DNA from: Pseudomonas viridiflava
Lineage (GTDB): Bacteria > Pseudomonadota > Gammaproteobacteria > Pseudomonadales > Pseudomonadaceae
Direction of reading: 5' to 3'
DNA: 64,000 nucleotides
NCBI RefSeq assembly: GCF_003702045.1
Contig: NZ_RBTP01000048.1
Location: forward strand, 62,001-126,000
The notes under the pieces are model-generated. The model saw only the letters and a program-made list of their open reading frames with translations, made no database searches and was not told the origin of the DNA. Below are positions 27,480 through 36,965 of this stretch, piece by piece (within the stretch, counting starts at the first letter, position 1; every line of letters begins with the position of its first letter). A program made the position numbers and the translations under genes.

Positions 27480-27508
27480 CGCTCTGCGTCAATGGCTGAC
27501 GCAGAGCG
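27480..27508. terminator. Hairpin between the convergent viosamine operons
   Basis: CGCTCTGCGTCA and TGACGCAGAGCG form a perfect 12-bp stem with loop ATGGC, in the 89-base gap between the KAS III stop and the vioT stop. It likely stops both transcripts although T-tracts are short. Confidence 0.75.
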
Positions 27509-27532
27509 TATCCTCGATTCATCCCTACTCGA

Positions 27533-30500
27533 TCAGCCGTTCAGCCAGGCATTGCGCCAGGCCTGCAAGTTGCCGGTGTCCAACATTCCGTGATCGATGA
27601 CAGCCTGCTTCAAGGCATCGCCCCTGCGTGCGCATGCTTCCATCTGAGCGATGTGTTGCTCAATGGCGATGATCCAGGCCGTGGCCTTGTTTTCAACACG
27701 CGTGACAGGCAGGTTTGCAGGCACACTCAGCACGTCACTGCAGATGACCGGAAAGCCGCAGGCGCCGAATGCCAGCAACGCCGCCGGGCCTTTGCTTTGA
27801 TTGATCAGGTTCGACTCGGCGGGCGCCAAGGCCAGGTCAAGATTCAGGCTGGCCAGCATTTCAGGGAACAACGCGCCCTCCGTTGACGGACGCAGTTCGT
27901 GGATGTAAGGCCGCAGCCAGCGTGTGCAGGGCCCCATGATGACCCATTCCACACGGTCTGCCAGTGCCTTGATCACCTCGGACAGTATCAGCAGATCGCC
28001 CAGTTCGCCCGCCGAGCCTACCCAGCCCACACGCGGTTTGGGGCGAGTCTGGCGCTCACTGTGCAGCGTCAGCCAGGTGGCCGGGGCGAGGCGGTTTTCG
28101 ACCACGTGCACGTTTGGATGCGAGTCTGCGAGCAACTCTGCCAGCGTCTGGGTGGGGACGGTGATCACGTCTGCGCGTGCCAGTCCATGCCGCAAGGCTG
28201 CTTCAATTGCGGCGAGCGCCGGGGCGGTCTTATCGATTTCCGCGTAGGCCGGATAGTGCGGCAGGTCGTAGATCACTCGTGCATTAGTGTGATCCTTGAT
28301 CGCATTGATGCTGGCGATCAGGCTGTCGTCCACGGGGCCTTGAATGACGATGGCATCGGGGCTGAGTCTCGCCACTTCGGCAAGCGGCAGTGGCGTGTGG
28401 CTGAGGATGCCATCGATTTCACGCGCGTTGCGCAGGCTCTGCAAAGCAGCTGCAATACGCCCGCTGTTAGCCCCGCGATCATGGGGCTGGACCAGCACAA
28501 CCGGTAACGGACGATGGGTCAATGGACGCCAGCCGAGCTCTGGATCGCTTTGGGTGACAAAGCTGCCTGTCAGCGACAGCTGGGTGTTGTACGCCGGGTC
28601 CCAGGCCATGTAATGCAACCAGCGATGGGTGAGGGCACGCGTCGCGAAATCCATCGCTTCGGCATCGTTTTGTATATCGCTCGGGCGCAGCGCGATGATC
28701 GCGTGCGGCGTCCAGACAACCAGGTGCCCGGTGCCACGCGTTTTCAGGCACAGGTCCACGTCGTTGAAATACACAGGGAACAGGTGCTCGTCCATGCCCT
28801 GTACTTCGTCGTGTACTGATTTGCGAATCATCAGGCAGGTTGCGCTTACGGCGCTGTAGTTTTGATCGGTATCCAGACGCTGCGTGTAGGTTGGACTGGC
28901 CGCGATGTCGCTGGCGGTGATGACGCCAACGGTGCCATTGAGCCCCACGATGATCCCGGCGTTTATGACGTGCGCCTGTGGCGAAATGACTTTTGCGCCC
29001 ACGATGCCGACTTCCGGGCGCAGTGCATGGTTGAGCAGGTGGTCGAGCCAGTCCTGCTGAACGATCAGGGCGTTGCTGTCCAGCATCAGCAGGTAGTCGC
29101 CCTGGGCGTTGGCGGCAGACGCATTGAGCATGGCCGATGGGCTCAAGGTCTGCTCATGGCGAAGAACGCGAATTCGATCCGATTGCATCGATTCAAGCGT
29201 CGTCAGCCAGTCTGTGGTCTGTGCCGACTGGCTGTTGTTGTCGCAGATCAGGATTTCATAGCGCGGGTACGTTGTGTGCTCCAGGATGCTCTCGACACAG
29301 GGCAGCAGTGTCTGCAGATTATCCTGAGAGGTGAGGAGGATTGACACCAGCGGCTGATCGGCATGGCCGTACTCGATTCGGTAATGCCCCGATTCCAGTG
29401 CGTGTACCTGACTGGCGGCGTAGCCCCGGGTATGCAGATGCCGCTGCACGGTGCGGGCCTGGTCGTAGTTCTCGTGCGCCTGCCAGAGGGGCGAGATGAC
29501 CAGCGGCTCGTGCGCATGGGAGAACTCAGTGAAACCCTGATCTTCAATCATGCGCAGTATCAGGTCGAGTTCGACAGCCTGGGCGTGGCCCGGATCGAAG
29601 CCGCCGACGGCCAAGGCTTTCTCGCGGTTGAATAGCCAGTTGCGGCTGGTTGCCGAGGGGCAGGCCAGCAGGTAGTCCAGGCTGAAATCCGGGCGAAAGG
29701 ACAGGTGGGCGCCTGCCTGCGCATGCAGGGTCACTTCGTCACCGAACACCGCGCAGGCCTGTGGCGCTTCGATCATCTTCATGGCGGCACACAATAGGCC
29801 GCTCGCAGTGAGCGTGGTGCCTGCGTCGATCAGCATCCACCAGCCGTGGTCGTGTTCCTGCATCAGGTCATTGATGACCGTGGCGCGGGTTTCCAGGCTG
29901 GCATCGCGCCAGGGCAACTGGGCTTGCAGCGGCGTCTGCTGGTCCCGGTCATAGTCGGCCAGCACAAAGACCTTCAGTTTGTCGAGCAGGGGCGCCTGAG
30001 AGGCCATGCTTTCCAGGGTGCTCAGGACGCTCTCGGGGTGTTGATTGAAATCCGAGATGACAATCGCAATCGCGGGGCCGCCGTTGTGCTGTTGCAAGTA
30101 CGCGTGCAGCAGGGTGTGTTGAGCGGGCGACAGCTTGCGCTGACCAAGCCAGCTGGCGATTTGGGTATTGCGGGCGTTAGCCTCTGACCTTTTGTCGAAG
30201 TAGGCCAGCAAGTCCATCTCCTGCACATTGTCGCGTTGCGTGAGTGGCGCGATCTTGACCTTGCCGTTCAGTTCTTCTGGCCGTATCCAGCCCAGTTCGC
30301 CGGGAATGCGATTGAAGTTGGCGTGTCCTTGGCGGGGTAGGGTGAGGTCTTTTCTGAATGCCTCACTGCTTTGCTGATCGGAAACCCGGAAACAGGACAG
30401 GGGACGGGCAAGCATCGCCAGGTTGCCCTGACGCAACAGCTTGGCGTATATCGCCAGGTCACCCAGGCCCCAGATCAACGTCTGGTTCAACGACATGATG

Positions 30501-31054
30501 TCCTGCCCGAACGCCAGCAAGTCGTCGCGACGGCACATCACGGCACTGGGTTCACCGACAAAGTTGATGGGGTACTGGGCCAGAAAGGACACCAGTTCAG
30601 GGCCGTTGAGAACCACGTTTCTGCCGAAGGGGTAGGCCGTGTAGATCGTGTCGGGCAACTGCGTGCCGTTGGCGTCGATTCGCTTTCGGGTGGCGGACAC
30701 AACTTTGATGTCGGGACTGTCGTGCATCACGTCGAACATCAGCCGCACGCAGTCGGGGAGCAGGAGGTCATCGTCGTAGAGAAACTTGATGTAATCGCCA
30801 CGCGCCAGGGAGATGCCGAGTGCGATGTTATGAGGCTCGCCCAATGGTGTCGCGTTCTTGCTGTAGTGGATCGGCCATCGACTGCCCGGCCTCAGCTTCT
30901 CGATAATGTCCTTGATGCCATCGTCACGGCAGTCGTCGGTGACCACTATCTCGATGTCGTCATGATTCTGGCGCAGGGCACTGGCAAGCGCCGCTTCGAA
31001 AAAAGCCGGTTTGTAAGCAGGGATGACAATACTGACCAGGCGTGAAGAACTCAT
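27533..31054 (-). CDS. vioT: Multidomain glycosyltransferase VioT (viosamine-derivative transferase)
   Basis: An 1173-residue protein with an N-terminal family 2 glycosyltransferase domain (~1-240; VSIVIPAYKP, TDDCRDD, FLYDDDLLL), a central domain (~310-550) resembling a second, weaker GT-A fold, another GT2 domain (~560-800; SILLTSQDNLQTLLPC, ILICDNNS, LMLDSNALI), and a C-terminal GT-B-like region (~850-1173; VGWVGSAGELGD, AFGACGFPVICSD). It shares this layout and many motifs with the fgt1 product at the right edge of the window. It should attach the finished modified viosamine to the rhamnose chain on flagellin. ATG 31054. It is last in the vioA operon after a 74-base gap. Confidence 0.82.
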   Translation of the reverse strand: MSSSRLVSIVIPAYKPAFFEAALASALRQNHDDIEIVVTDDCRDDGIKDIIEKLRPGSRWPIHYSKNATPLGEPHNIALGISLARGDYIKFLYDDDLLLPDCVRLMFDVMHDSPDIKVVSATRKRIDANGTQLPDTIYTAYPFGRNVVLNGPELVSFLAQYPINFVGEPSAVMCRRDDLLAFGQDIMSLNQTLIWGLGDLAIYAKLLRQGNLAMLARPLSCFRVSDQQSSEAFRKDLTLPRQGHANFNRIPGELGWIRPEELNGKVKIAPLTQRDNVQEMDLLAYFDKRSEANARNTQIASWLGQRKLSPAQHTLLHAYLQQHNGGPAIAIVISDFNQHPESVLSTLESMASQAPLLDKLKVFVLADYDRDQQTPLQAQLPWRDASLETRATVINDLMQEHDHGWWMLIDAGTTLTASGLLCAAMKMIEAPQACAVFGDEVTLHAQAGAHLSFRPDFSLDYLLACPSATSRNWLFNREKALAVGGFDPGHAQAVELDLILRMIEDQGFTEFSHAHEPLVISPLWQAHENYDQARTVQRHLHTRGYAASQVHALESGHYRIEYGHADQPLVSILLTSQDNLQTLLPCVESILEHTTYPRYEILICDNNSQSAQTTDWLTTLESMQSDRIRVLRHEQTLSPSAMLNASAANAQGDYLLMLDSNALIVQQDWLDHLLNHALRPEVGIVGAKVISPQAHVINAGIIVGLNGTVGVITASDIAASPTYTQRLDTDQNYSAVSATCLMIRKSVHDEVQGMDEHLFPVYFNDVDLCLKTRGTGHLVVWTPHAIIALRPSDIQNDAEAMDFATRALTHRWLHYMAWDPAYNTQLSLTGSFVTQSDPELGWRPLTHRPLPVVLVQPHDRGANSGRIAAALQSLRNAREIDGILSHTPLPLAEVARLSPDAIVIQGPVDDSLIASINAIKDHTNARVIYDLPHYPAYAEIDKTAPALAAIEAALRHGLARADVITVPTQTLAELLADSHPNVHVVENRLAPATWLTLHSERQTRPKPRVGWVGSAGELGDLLILSEVIKALADRVEWVIMGPCTRWLRPYIHELRPSTEGALFPEMLASLNLDLALAPAESNLINQSKGPAALLAFGACGFPVICSDVLSVPANLPVTRVENKATAWIIAIEQHIAQMEACARRGDALKQAVIDHGMLDTGNLQAWRNAWLNG

Positions 31055-31128
31055 CGCGATACCACGTGTGAAGAAGGGGTGAGCGCCAACTGGACAAACC
31101 GGTCGGCATCCGTGATCGGCAACTGTCG

Positions 31129-31854
31129 TCAGGCCTTTCGGCCCACATACAGAACCGACTGATCAGTAATGCCGTGCTGCCTGAAGACGCCTTCGCCGAA
31201 TGCAGCCGAGCCGAGCGCGTCGACCTTGAAGCCGGACGCTTCAAGGCGCGATACGTAGTCGTCTCGGGCATACATGCGCACATGATCGTCTTGGCCGAAG
31301 CGCGCCCAGCGCTCGTCGACGCTGGACTCATCGGGGTCTTCTTCGGTCTCGGTCGCGGTCAGCAGAATAGGCACCATCAGGATGGCGGAGCCGCCCTTGG
31401 CCAGTACCCGATGCAGTTCGGACATCGCCTTGCGGTCGTCGGGTACGTGTTCGAGCACGTGAGAGCAGACGATGAAATCGAAGGACTCGTCGGCGTACAT
31501 GTGCATGTCCATGATGTCGACGACATCATCGGCCAGAGGCGAGAACAGGTCGGCCGAGCGATACCGGGCGTTGGGCAGGCTGCGCAGGAATGCTGACAGC
31601 ACGACGGCAGGTGCAATGTCCAGAATGCGCAGTGGCTTGCCGGGTGGGTTGTTCAGCAAGTGCATGGCAAACAGCGCATAGAGCCGATCGCGGTCGGAGG
31701 CCTGGCATTCAGGGCAGCTGTATTGGCCAACGTTCAGGGTTTCAAAATCGTCCACGCTGTAGAACACGTTCAGGCGGTGAAAGATTTCCAGATGACCTTT
31801 GCCCATCGGATAGAAATTGGGGAATCGGCAAGAGCAGACCGGGCACGTACGCAT
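31129..31854 (-). CDS. vioM: SAM-dependent methyltransferase of the viosamine island, VioM
   Basis: A 241-residue class I methyltransferase. The N-terminus has four cysteines in a CPVCSCRF...CPEC pattern (residues ~4-50), likely a zinc knuckle, and the SAM-binding core shows ILDIAP, DIMDMHMYADESFDFIVCSHVLEHV and the following KGGSAILMVP strand. The flagellin glycan of P. syringae pv. tabaci carries a 2-O-methyl group on the viosamine, and this gene is the natural candidate. Its start ATG 31854 overlaps the vioA stop (TGATG). Enzyme class is clear; the exact step is inferred from context. Confidence 0.82.
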   Translation of the reverse strand: MRTCPVCSCRFPNFYPMGKGHLEIFHRLNVFYSVDDFETLNVGQYSCPECQASDRDRLYALFAMHLLNNPPGKPLRILDIAPAVVLSAFLRSLPNARYRSADLFSPLADDVVDIMDMHMYADESFDFIVCSHVLEHVPDDRKAMSELHRVLAKGGSAILMVPILLTATETEEDPDESSVDERWARFGQDDHVRMYARDDYVSRLEASGFKVDALGSAAFGEGVFRQHGITDQSVLYVGRKA

Positions 31855-32972
31855 CAGCGGTTCTCATTACTGGCAGTGACAATGACATCAATGATGCTGT
31901 CGAAAGCTTCATCGGTCAGGCTGTCGTAAATAGGCAGGCACAGGATCTGGTTCGACAGGCCCGTGGCGATTGGCAAGCGCTCCGGCTTGGCCGAATCCAG
32001 GCCCCGGTACATGGGGAAGGTGGAAATCAGCGGATAGAAATAGCGGCGGGCCAGAATGTTGTGGTCGCGCATTCGCTGATAGAGCCCGTCGCGTGACAGC
32101 CCGAAGGCGTCGCGTATCAGGACCGGAAAATACGAGTAGTTATGTTTTTCAGTGGTCTGCCAGACGATTTCAACCCCCGGGATGCCGGCCAGTGCCTCTC
32201 GATAACGCTCGTCGATGCGCTGGCGCCTGAGCAGCGCCTGATCGATATGCTTGAGCTGAAGCAGGCCAAACGCAGCATTGATCTCGCTCATCTTGCCGTT
32301 GATGCCGGGCGCGACCACGGTAACTTCGTCGGCGAAACCAAAGTTTTTCAGGTAATCGATACGTTGTTTGGTCTTTAGGTCCGGGCTGACGATGGCACCG
32401 CCTTCGAACGTGTTGAAGACCTTGGTGGCGTGGAAGCTCAGGATCGAGAGGTCGCCATGCTTGAGCAGGCTCTCGCCACGGTGCTGCACGCCGAAGGCAT
32501 GGGCGGCGTCATAGATAACCTTGAGGCCATAGCGGTCGGCAATCTGCTGAATTCGATCGACGTCGCACGGAATCCCGTAGCAATGCACGGGCATGATCGC
32601 GGTCGTTGCGGGCGTGATGGCTTCTTCGATGCGGTCCGGGTCCAGGTTGTATGTGCCTGGCTGAATGTCGACGAACACCGGGGTGAGGCTGTTCCAGAGC
32701 AGCGAATGCGCCGTTGCGACGAACGAGTAGGGCGTCGTGATGACTTCTCCCTTGATCCGCAAGGCCTGTATGGCGGTCATCAAGGCCAGCGTGCCGTTGG
32801 AGAACAGCGAAAGGTGCTGCACGCCCAGGTACTTTGCCAGCTCATGCTCCAGCTGCTGATGAAACGGGCCTGCGTTGGTGAGCTGATGACTCTCCCAGAT
32901 CTGCTCAAGGTAAGGAATGAATTCCTCGAGGGGTGGTAGCAGAGGGCGTGTGACGGGAATCGGTGCGCTCAT
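31854..32972 (-). CDS. vioA: dTDP-4-amino-4,6-dideoxyglucose (viosamine) aminotransferase VioA
   Basis: A 372-residue PLP enzyme of the DegT/DnrJ/EryC1/StrS family. The Schiff-base lysine is Lys184 in SFHATKVFNT and Asp155 (YDAAHAFG) contacts the pyridine nitrogen. It aminates dTDP-4-keto-6-deoxyglucose at C4 with glutamate as donor, giving dTDP-viosamine. It heads a three-gene operon with the methyltransferase and glycosyltransferase; a sigma-54 type promoter is found about 125 bases upstream. Confidence 0.9.
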   Translation of the reverse strand: MSAPIPVTRPLLPPLEEFIPYLEQIWESHQLTNAGPFHQQLEHELAKYLGVQHLSLFSNGTLALMTAIQALRIKGEVITTPYSFVATAHSLLWNSLTPVFVDIQPGTYNLDPDRIEEAITPATTAIMPVHCYGIPCDVDRIQQIADRYGLKVIYDAAHAFGVQHRGESLLKHGDLSILSFHATKVFNTFEGGAIVSPDLKTKQRIDYLKNFGFADEVTVVAPGINGKMSEINAAFGLLQLKHIDQALLRRQRIDERYREALAGIPGVEIVWQTTEKHNYSYFPVLIRDAFGLSRDGLYQRMRDHNILARRYFYPLISTFPMYRGLDSAKPERLPIATGLSNQILCLPIYDSLTDEAFDSIIDVIVTASNENR

Positions 32973-33095
32973 GGAAAGCTCTCAACACGTGTCGCAGAGG
33001 ATTGCCGTTCGACAGGTCATTTTTAAGGCGCTTTGCGCATCTTGCGCGAGCGTTCGACATAAAAATGGCAGCCAAACTGTTGTGCCTTGGGTAAA

Positions 33096-33111
33096 AGCAA
33101 AAAACCAGCCA
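33096..33111 (-). promoter_or_regulatory. Sigma-54 promoter of vioA-vioM-vioT
   Basis: On the minus strand TGGCTGGTTTTTTGCT has GG-N10-GC spacing, a TGGC -24 block and a T-rich TTGCT -12 block. The predicted start near 33085 gives a leader of about 110 bases before vioA. The rest of the 281-base gap must also serve the divergent glutamine synthetase-like gene. Confidence 0.72.
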
Positions 33112-33253
33112 AGAGTGCTGTTTGCGCCATTTCAAGGTGTGAGGTTTGTGAGCGGCCTCACGATGTGTTTCAAGGCTTGATATCCCGAACGCCGGTTGCG
33201 TATTTTGTAAGCACTGCCACAGGACGGCCTGGATTCTCACCAAGGATTGAGCA

Positions 33254-34597
33254 ATGACCCGCCATGACCCCCGTTCATTTGCACAACAACTGACGGGCAT
33301 TGATGAAGTGGAGTGTGTGACGCCGGATCTGAACGGCGTGCCGCGTGGCAAGGTCATGACGGCCGAAGGGTTTCTGGAGGGGCGGCGATTGCAGATGGCG
33401 CGTGGCGTGCTGTTGCAATGCATCATGGGCGGTTATCCGCCAGCGCGTTTCTATGGCAGCGACGACGGCGACCTGGCGTTGGTGCCAGACCCTGCGCAGG
33501 TGCATCGTCTGCCTTGGAGCGACCAGCCGCGCGCGTTGGCGATCTGTGATGCCGAGGAACTGACTGGCGCCGGTTGCGCGCTGTCCACCCGAGGCCAGCT
33601 AAAGTCGGTGCTGGCCCGATACGCTGAATATGGCCTTGCTCCAGTCGTCGCCACCGAACTTGAGTTCTTTGTGTTCGCGCCCAACCCCGATCCGCTTCAG
33701 CCGTTCGCTCCGCCTGTAGGCCTGGATGGACGGCGCGAGCAAGGGTATTCGGCTTTCAGTATCAACTCCAGCAACGGTCTGCGGCCGTTCTTCAACGAGG
33801 TCTACGCCTGCATGGCTGCGCTGGGCCTGCCGCGTGACACGTTCATGCACGAGATGGGCGTCAGTCAGTTTGAAATCAACCTGCTGCATGGCGATCCGCT
33901 GCTGCTGGCCGATCAGACCTTTCTGTTCAAGCACCTACTCAAGGAGGTCGCGCTCAAGCATGGCGTGATCGCTGTCTGCATGGCCAAGCCGTTGGCCAAC
34001 ACCCCAGGCAGTTCGATGCACCTGCATCAGAGCGTGGTCGATGCCGTCTCCGGGCGTAATGTGTTCAGCGCCGAAGACGGACAGTCGACGCCCACGTTCC
34101 GGCATTTCATCGGGGGTCAACAGGCCTGCATGGCAGACTTCACGGCTTTGTTCGCACCCAACGTGAACGCCTATCAGCGCCTGTGTCATCCGTTTGCTTC
34201 GCCCAATAATGCGTGCTGGTCCTACGACAACCGCGCCGCCGGTCTGCGCATTCCCGCCAGTACTCCAGCGGCCAGGCGTGTGGAAAATCGTCTGCCGGGA
34301 GCCGATGCCAACCCCTATCTGGTCATTGCCGCGAGCCTTGCGGCGGGGTTGTATGGTATCGAGCAGAGGGTCGAGCCCACGGCCGCCGTGCAGGGCGAGA
34401 TTCAGGTGCCGGAAGAATTGACGTTGCCGTGTACCTTGCATGCCGCTCTGGAACGTCTGAGATGCAGTCATCTGGCCAAGGAACTGTTTGGCCGTGAATT
34501 CATCGAAGGCTACATTGCGTCGAAAACGATGGAACTGACCAGTTTTCTCGATGAAATAACCCCCTGGGAACGGCGCGTGTTGGCTGCCCAGATTTAA
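33254..34597 (+). CDS. Glutamine synthetase-like gamma-glutamyl ligase
   Basis: A 447-residue member of the glutamine synthetase fold, close to gamma-glutamylpolyamine synthetases (PuuA/PauA type). Family segments are visible: VATELEFFVF, MGVSQFEINLLHGDPL, GSSMHLHQS, and the C-terminal NNACWSYDNRAAGLRIP, RRVENRLPGADANPYL and ERR. True GlnA has a Tyr adenylylation loop and a longer chain, so nitrogen assimilation is unlikely; ATP-driven ligation of glutamate to an amine, as in polyamine or amino acid catabolism, is the better guess. ATG 33254. The substrate cannot be inferred from neighbours. Confidence 0.82.
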   Translation: MTRHDPRSFAQQLTGIDEVECVTPDLNGVPRGKVMTAEGFLEGRRLQMARGVLLQCIMGGYPPARFYGSDDGDLALVPDPAQVHRLPWSDQPRALAICDAEELTGAGCALSTRGQLKSVLARYAEYGLAPVVATELEFFVFAPNPDPLQPFAPPVGLDGRREQGYSAFSINSSNGLRPFFNEVYACMAALGLPRDTFMHEMGVSQFEINLLHGDPLLLADQTFLFKHLLKEVALKHGVIAVCMAKPLANTPGSSMHLHQSVVDAVSGRNVFSAEDGQSTPTFRHFIGGQQACMADFTALFAPNVNAYQRLCHPFASPNNACWSYDNRAAGLRIPASTPAARRVENRLPGADANPYLVIAASLAAGLYGIEQRVEPTAAVQGEIQVPEELTLPCTLHAALERLRCSHLAKELFGREFIEGYIASKTMELTSFLDEITPWERRVLAAQI

Positions 34598-34645
34598 AGA
34601 ACGTTGTTTCGGGCTCGCCTGTTGAGGTGACTCCGTATTTTTGGA

Positions 34646-36040
34646 ATGTCGATGCGCCAAATCTGGAAGTCCTTTCGAGCGCTGTATTTCGCCTCGTTGA
34701 TGATGTTGATCGGCTCGGGTCTCTTGAGCACTTACCTGGCCCTTCGTCTGGCTGCCGATCAGGTGGACAGCCTGTGGGTCGGTGCCTTGATGGCGGCGAA
34801 CTATTTTGGTCTCGTGTTGGGCGGCAAGATCGGTCACCGCCTGATCGGTCGGGTCGGGCATATCCGTGCGTACGCGACCTGTGCGGGGATCGTCGGTGCG
34901 GCGGTGCTGGGGCATGGTTTGATCAGTTGGCTGCCAGCCTGGCTTATTCTGCGGGTCATCGTCGGCCTGGGCATGATGTGTCAGTACATGGTCATCGAAA
35001 GCTGGCTGAACGAGCAGGCCGCCGCCAAGCAGCGCGGCATGGTGTTCAGCGGTTACATGATTGCTTCTTATCTCGGTCTGGTTCTGGGTCAACTGGTGCT
35101 GGTGGTTCACCCCCAGCTCGGCCCTGAATTGCTGATGCTCGTAGCGCTGTGTTTTGCGTTGTGTCTGGTGCCGGTTGCCATGACCCGCGCGATTCACCCT
35201 GCACCGCTGCACCCCGCGCCACTTGAGCCGCGTTTCTTCATGAAGCGTGTGCCTCAATCCCTGACAGCGGTGCTGGGCGCGGGCTTGATCATTGGTTCGT
35301 TCTACGGTCTGGCACCGGTGTATGCGGCCGAGCAGGGGCTGACCACCGAACAGGTCGGTCTGTTCATGGGGTGCTGCATTCTCGCGGGGTTTCTGGTGCA
35401 GTGGCCGCTGGGCCTGCTGTCGGACCGATACGATCGTTCGGTGCTGATGCGGGTGTTTGCGGCGGCGCTGGTGGTCGCCTCATTGCCCCTGGCGGTGTTT
35501 CCCAGTGTGCCGGTTGAGATGCTGTTTGGTGTCGGCTTTCTGGCCTCGCTGATGCAGTTCTGCCTTTATCCGCTGGCCGTGGCGTTCGCCAATGACCACG
35601 TCGAGGCCGAACGACGGGTGTCACTGACGGCCATGCTGCTGATGACCTACGGCATCGGCGCAAGCATCGGGCCGTTGGCGGCGGGTGTGGTCATGAAGCT
35701 GTTTGGCGGGCACATGCTGTATGTGTTCGTCTGCGGCGCCGCTGCCATTCTGGTGCTGCTGATTCGTCCCAAGGCGGTCACGCATCTGCACCAGGTCGAA
35801 AACGCACCGCTGCATCACGTCGCGATGCCGGACAGCATGTCCAGTTCGCCCCTGGTGGTTGCGCTTGACCCGCGTGTGGACGAACAGGTGGTTCAGGAGC
35901 AGATGCAGACCACGGTCGAGCCTGAGCCTGAAACGGTTGTCGAGGAGGCGCCTGCAACGGACGCCGCGCCTGAACCGGTTGCTGAAACCGAGCTGGCCGA
36001 TGGCGAGCGTGAGCGCGAGGAAGAAACCTGGAAGGCCTGA
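34646..36040 (+). CDS. MFS transporter with acidic C-terminal tail
   Basis: A 464-residue major facilitator with 12 predicted helices over residues ~10-375 and the family loop motif GGKIGHRLIGR between helices II and III; LLSDRYDRSVLMR is its counterpart in the second half. It resembles the YcaD-type branch. After the last helix comes a ~80-residue cytoplasmic tail rich in Glu, Pro and Val (VEPEPETVVEEAPATD), which is probably disordered. ATG 34646 is used; ATG 34652 two codons on is equally possible. It follows the ligase gene by 48 bases and may be co-transcribed. Substrate unknown. Confidence 0.85.
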   Translation: MSMRQIWKSFRALYFASLMMLIGSGLLSTYLALRLAADQVDSLWVGALMAANYFGLVLGGKIGHRLIGRVGHIRAYATCAGIVGAAVLGHGLISWLPAWLILRVIVGLGMMCQYMVIESWLNEQAAAKQRGMVFSGYMIASYLGLVLGQLVLVVHPQLGPELLMLVALCFALCLVPVAMTRAIHPAPLHPAPLEPRFFMKRVPQSLTAVLGAGLIIGSFYGLAPVYAAEQGLTTEQVGLFMGCCILAGFLVQWPLGLLSDRYDRSVLMRVFAAALVVASLPLAVFPSVPVEMLFGVGFLASLMQFCLYPLAVAFANDHVEAERRVSLTAMLLMTYGIGASIGPLAAGVVMKLFGGHMLYVFVCGAAAILVLLIRPKAVTHLHQVENAPLHHVAMPDSMSSSPLVVALDPRVDEQVVQEQMQTTVEPEPETVVEEAPATDAAPEPVAETELADGEREREEETWKA

Positions 36041-36093
36041 CAGGGCGTTGCGGGCAAGAGATGTTTGAGAGGCGTTAATCGAGGAAGTCAGGT

Positions 36094-36117
36094 GATTGCG
36101 GCGGCGCGGCCGCAATC
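36094..36117. terminator. Hairpin between convergent MFS gene and ycgR
   Basis: GATTGCGGC and GCCGCAATC pair in a 9-bp stem with a 6-base loop, in the gap between two convergent genes. No T-tract, so moderate confidence as a terminator. Confidence 0.5.
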
Positions 36118-36136
36118 CCTGTAGCGCGAGCTTCGA

Positions 36137-36883
36137 TCAGAAGTCGTCGTCTTTGTCGAAGCGGCGGGCTTCGCGTTGCAACTGATACACAAAGCGTTCC
36201 ACCTGGCGCTGTACCAGCCCGCTCATGTTGTGGAAGCGCACGCCTGCGAAGGTGGTGTGTACCTTTTCCTCGAAGTGCAGGTAACGCAGCTCAACCGGGG
36301 CGGTCATTGCGCCGAAAGGCAATCTGGCGATGAAGCGTTCGTAGACCTGGCCCAGTTGCATACGGTCAGAGAGGTCACCTTCAAAGCGCAGCTTGCAGCC
36401 TGTGGCCGAAATGTCCAGCAGCTTGCCCTTGAGCGGAGACTTGAGTTTGTCACCGCCAATCTCGATATCGACCAGTTGCGCCAGCTTGAGCGCTGCGCGG
36501 AACGCATTGCGACGCTGATGGTAGACCACTTCCTCTGGCATGGGGCCGCGGTACAGACGCTGCCCGTCGTTATCGACGATGCTCATCTGCTCCGAGCTTT
36601 CCCAGGCGATGCGCACGCCGTCGTGAAAGCCTTCTACCCGGAAGGACTCGCCATTGGTGAGAAAACGTTCGCCATCACGGGGGATCATTTCGTCGAGCGC
36701 GAGGACATTGGTGTCTTTGTCGACTTCGATAACGTAGCTCTGAAAGCGCTGGGCGCGCTCGTGGAAAGTGATGATCAGTGGATCATGACTTTCGAGGAGT
36801 AGCCGCAGGTTAGCGGCGATTTCCAAAGGTGTGTTCAAAACCTTCGGGGGCTGCGGAGCATCATCCGCGCTTGAGCCATTCAC
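36137..36883 (-). CDS. ycgR: Flagellar brake protein YcgR (PilZ domain)
   Basis: A 248-residue protein with the N-terminal YcgR domain (~15-115) and a C-terminal PilZ domain. The cyclic di-GMP binding motifs are complete: the arginine motif RRNAFR at 124-129 and DISATG at 157-162. On binding c-di-GMP, YcgR acts on the flagellar motor to slow swimming. The start is GTG 36883, preceded by GGAG at ideal spacing. It lies downstream of flgM and flgN on the same strand with gaps of about 50-80 bases, so it is probably in the sigma-28 dependent flgMN unit. Confidence 0.93.
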   Translation of the reverse strand: MNGSSADDAPQPPKVLNTPLEIAANLRLLLESHDPLIITFHERAQRFQSYVIEVDKDTNVLALDEMIPRDGERFLTNGESFRVEGFHDGVRIAWESSEQMSIVDNDGQRLYRGPMPEEVVYHQRRNAFRAALKLAQLVDIEIGGDKLKSPLKGKLLDISATGCKLRFEGDLSDRMQLGQVYERFIARLPFGAMTAPVELRYLHFEEKVHTTFAGVRFHNMSGLVQRQVERFVYQLQREARRFDKDDDF

Positions 36884-36965
36884 GTTTTTACATCTCCAGG
36901 CAAAATACTACGGCAACGCAACAGCGGGCATTCTGCCACCACGCACGAAACCTTGATACAGGAAG

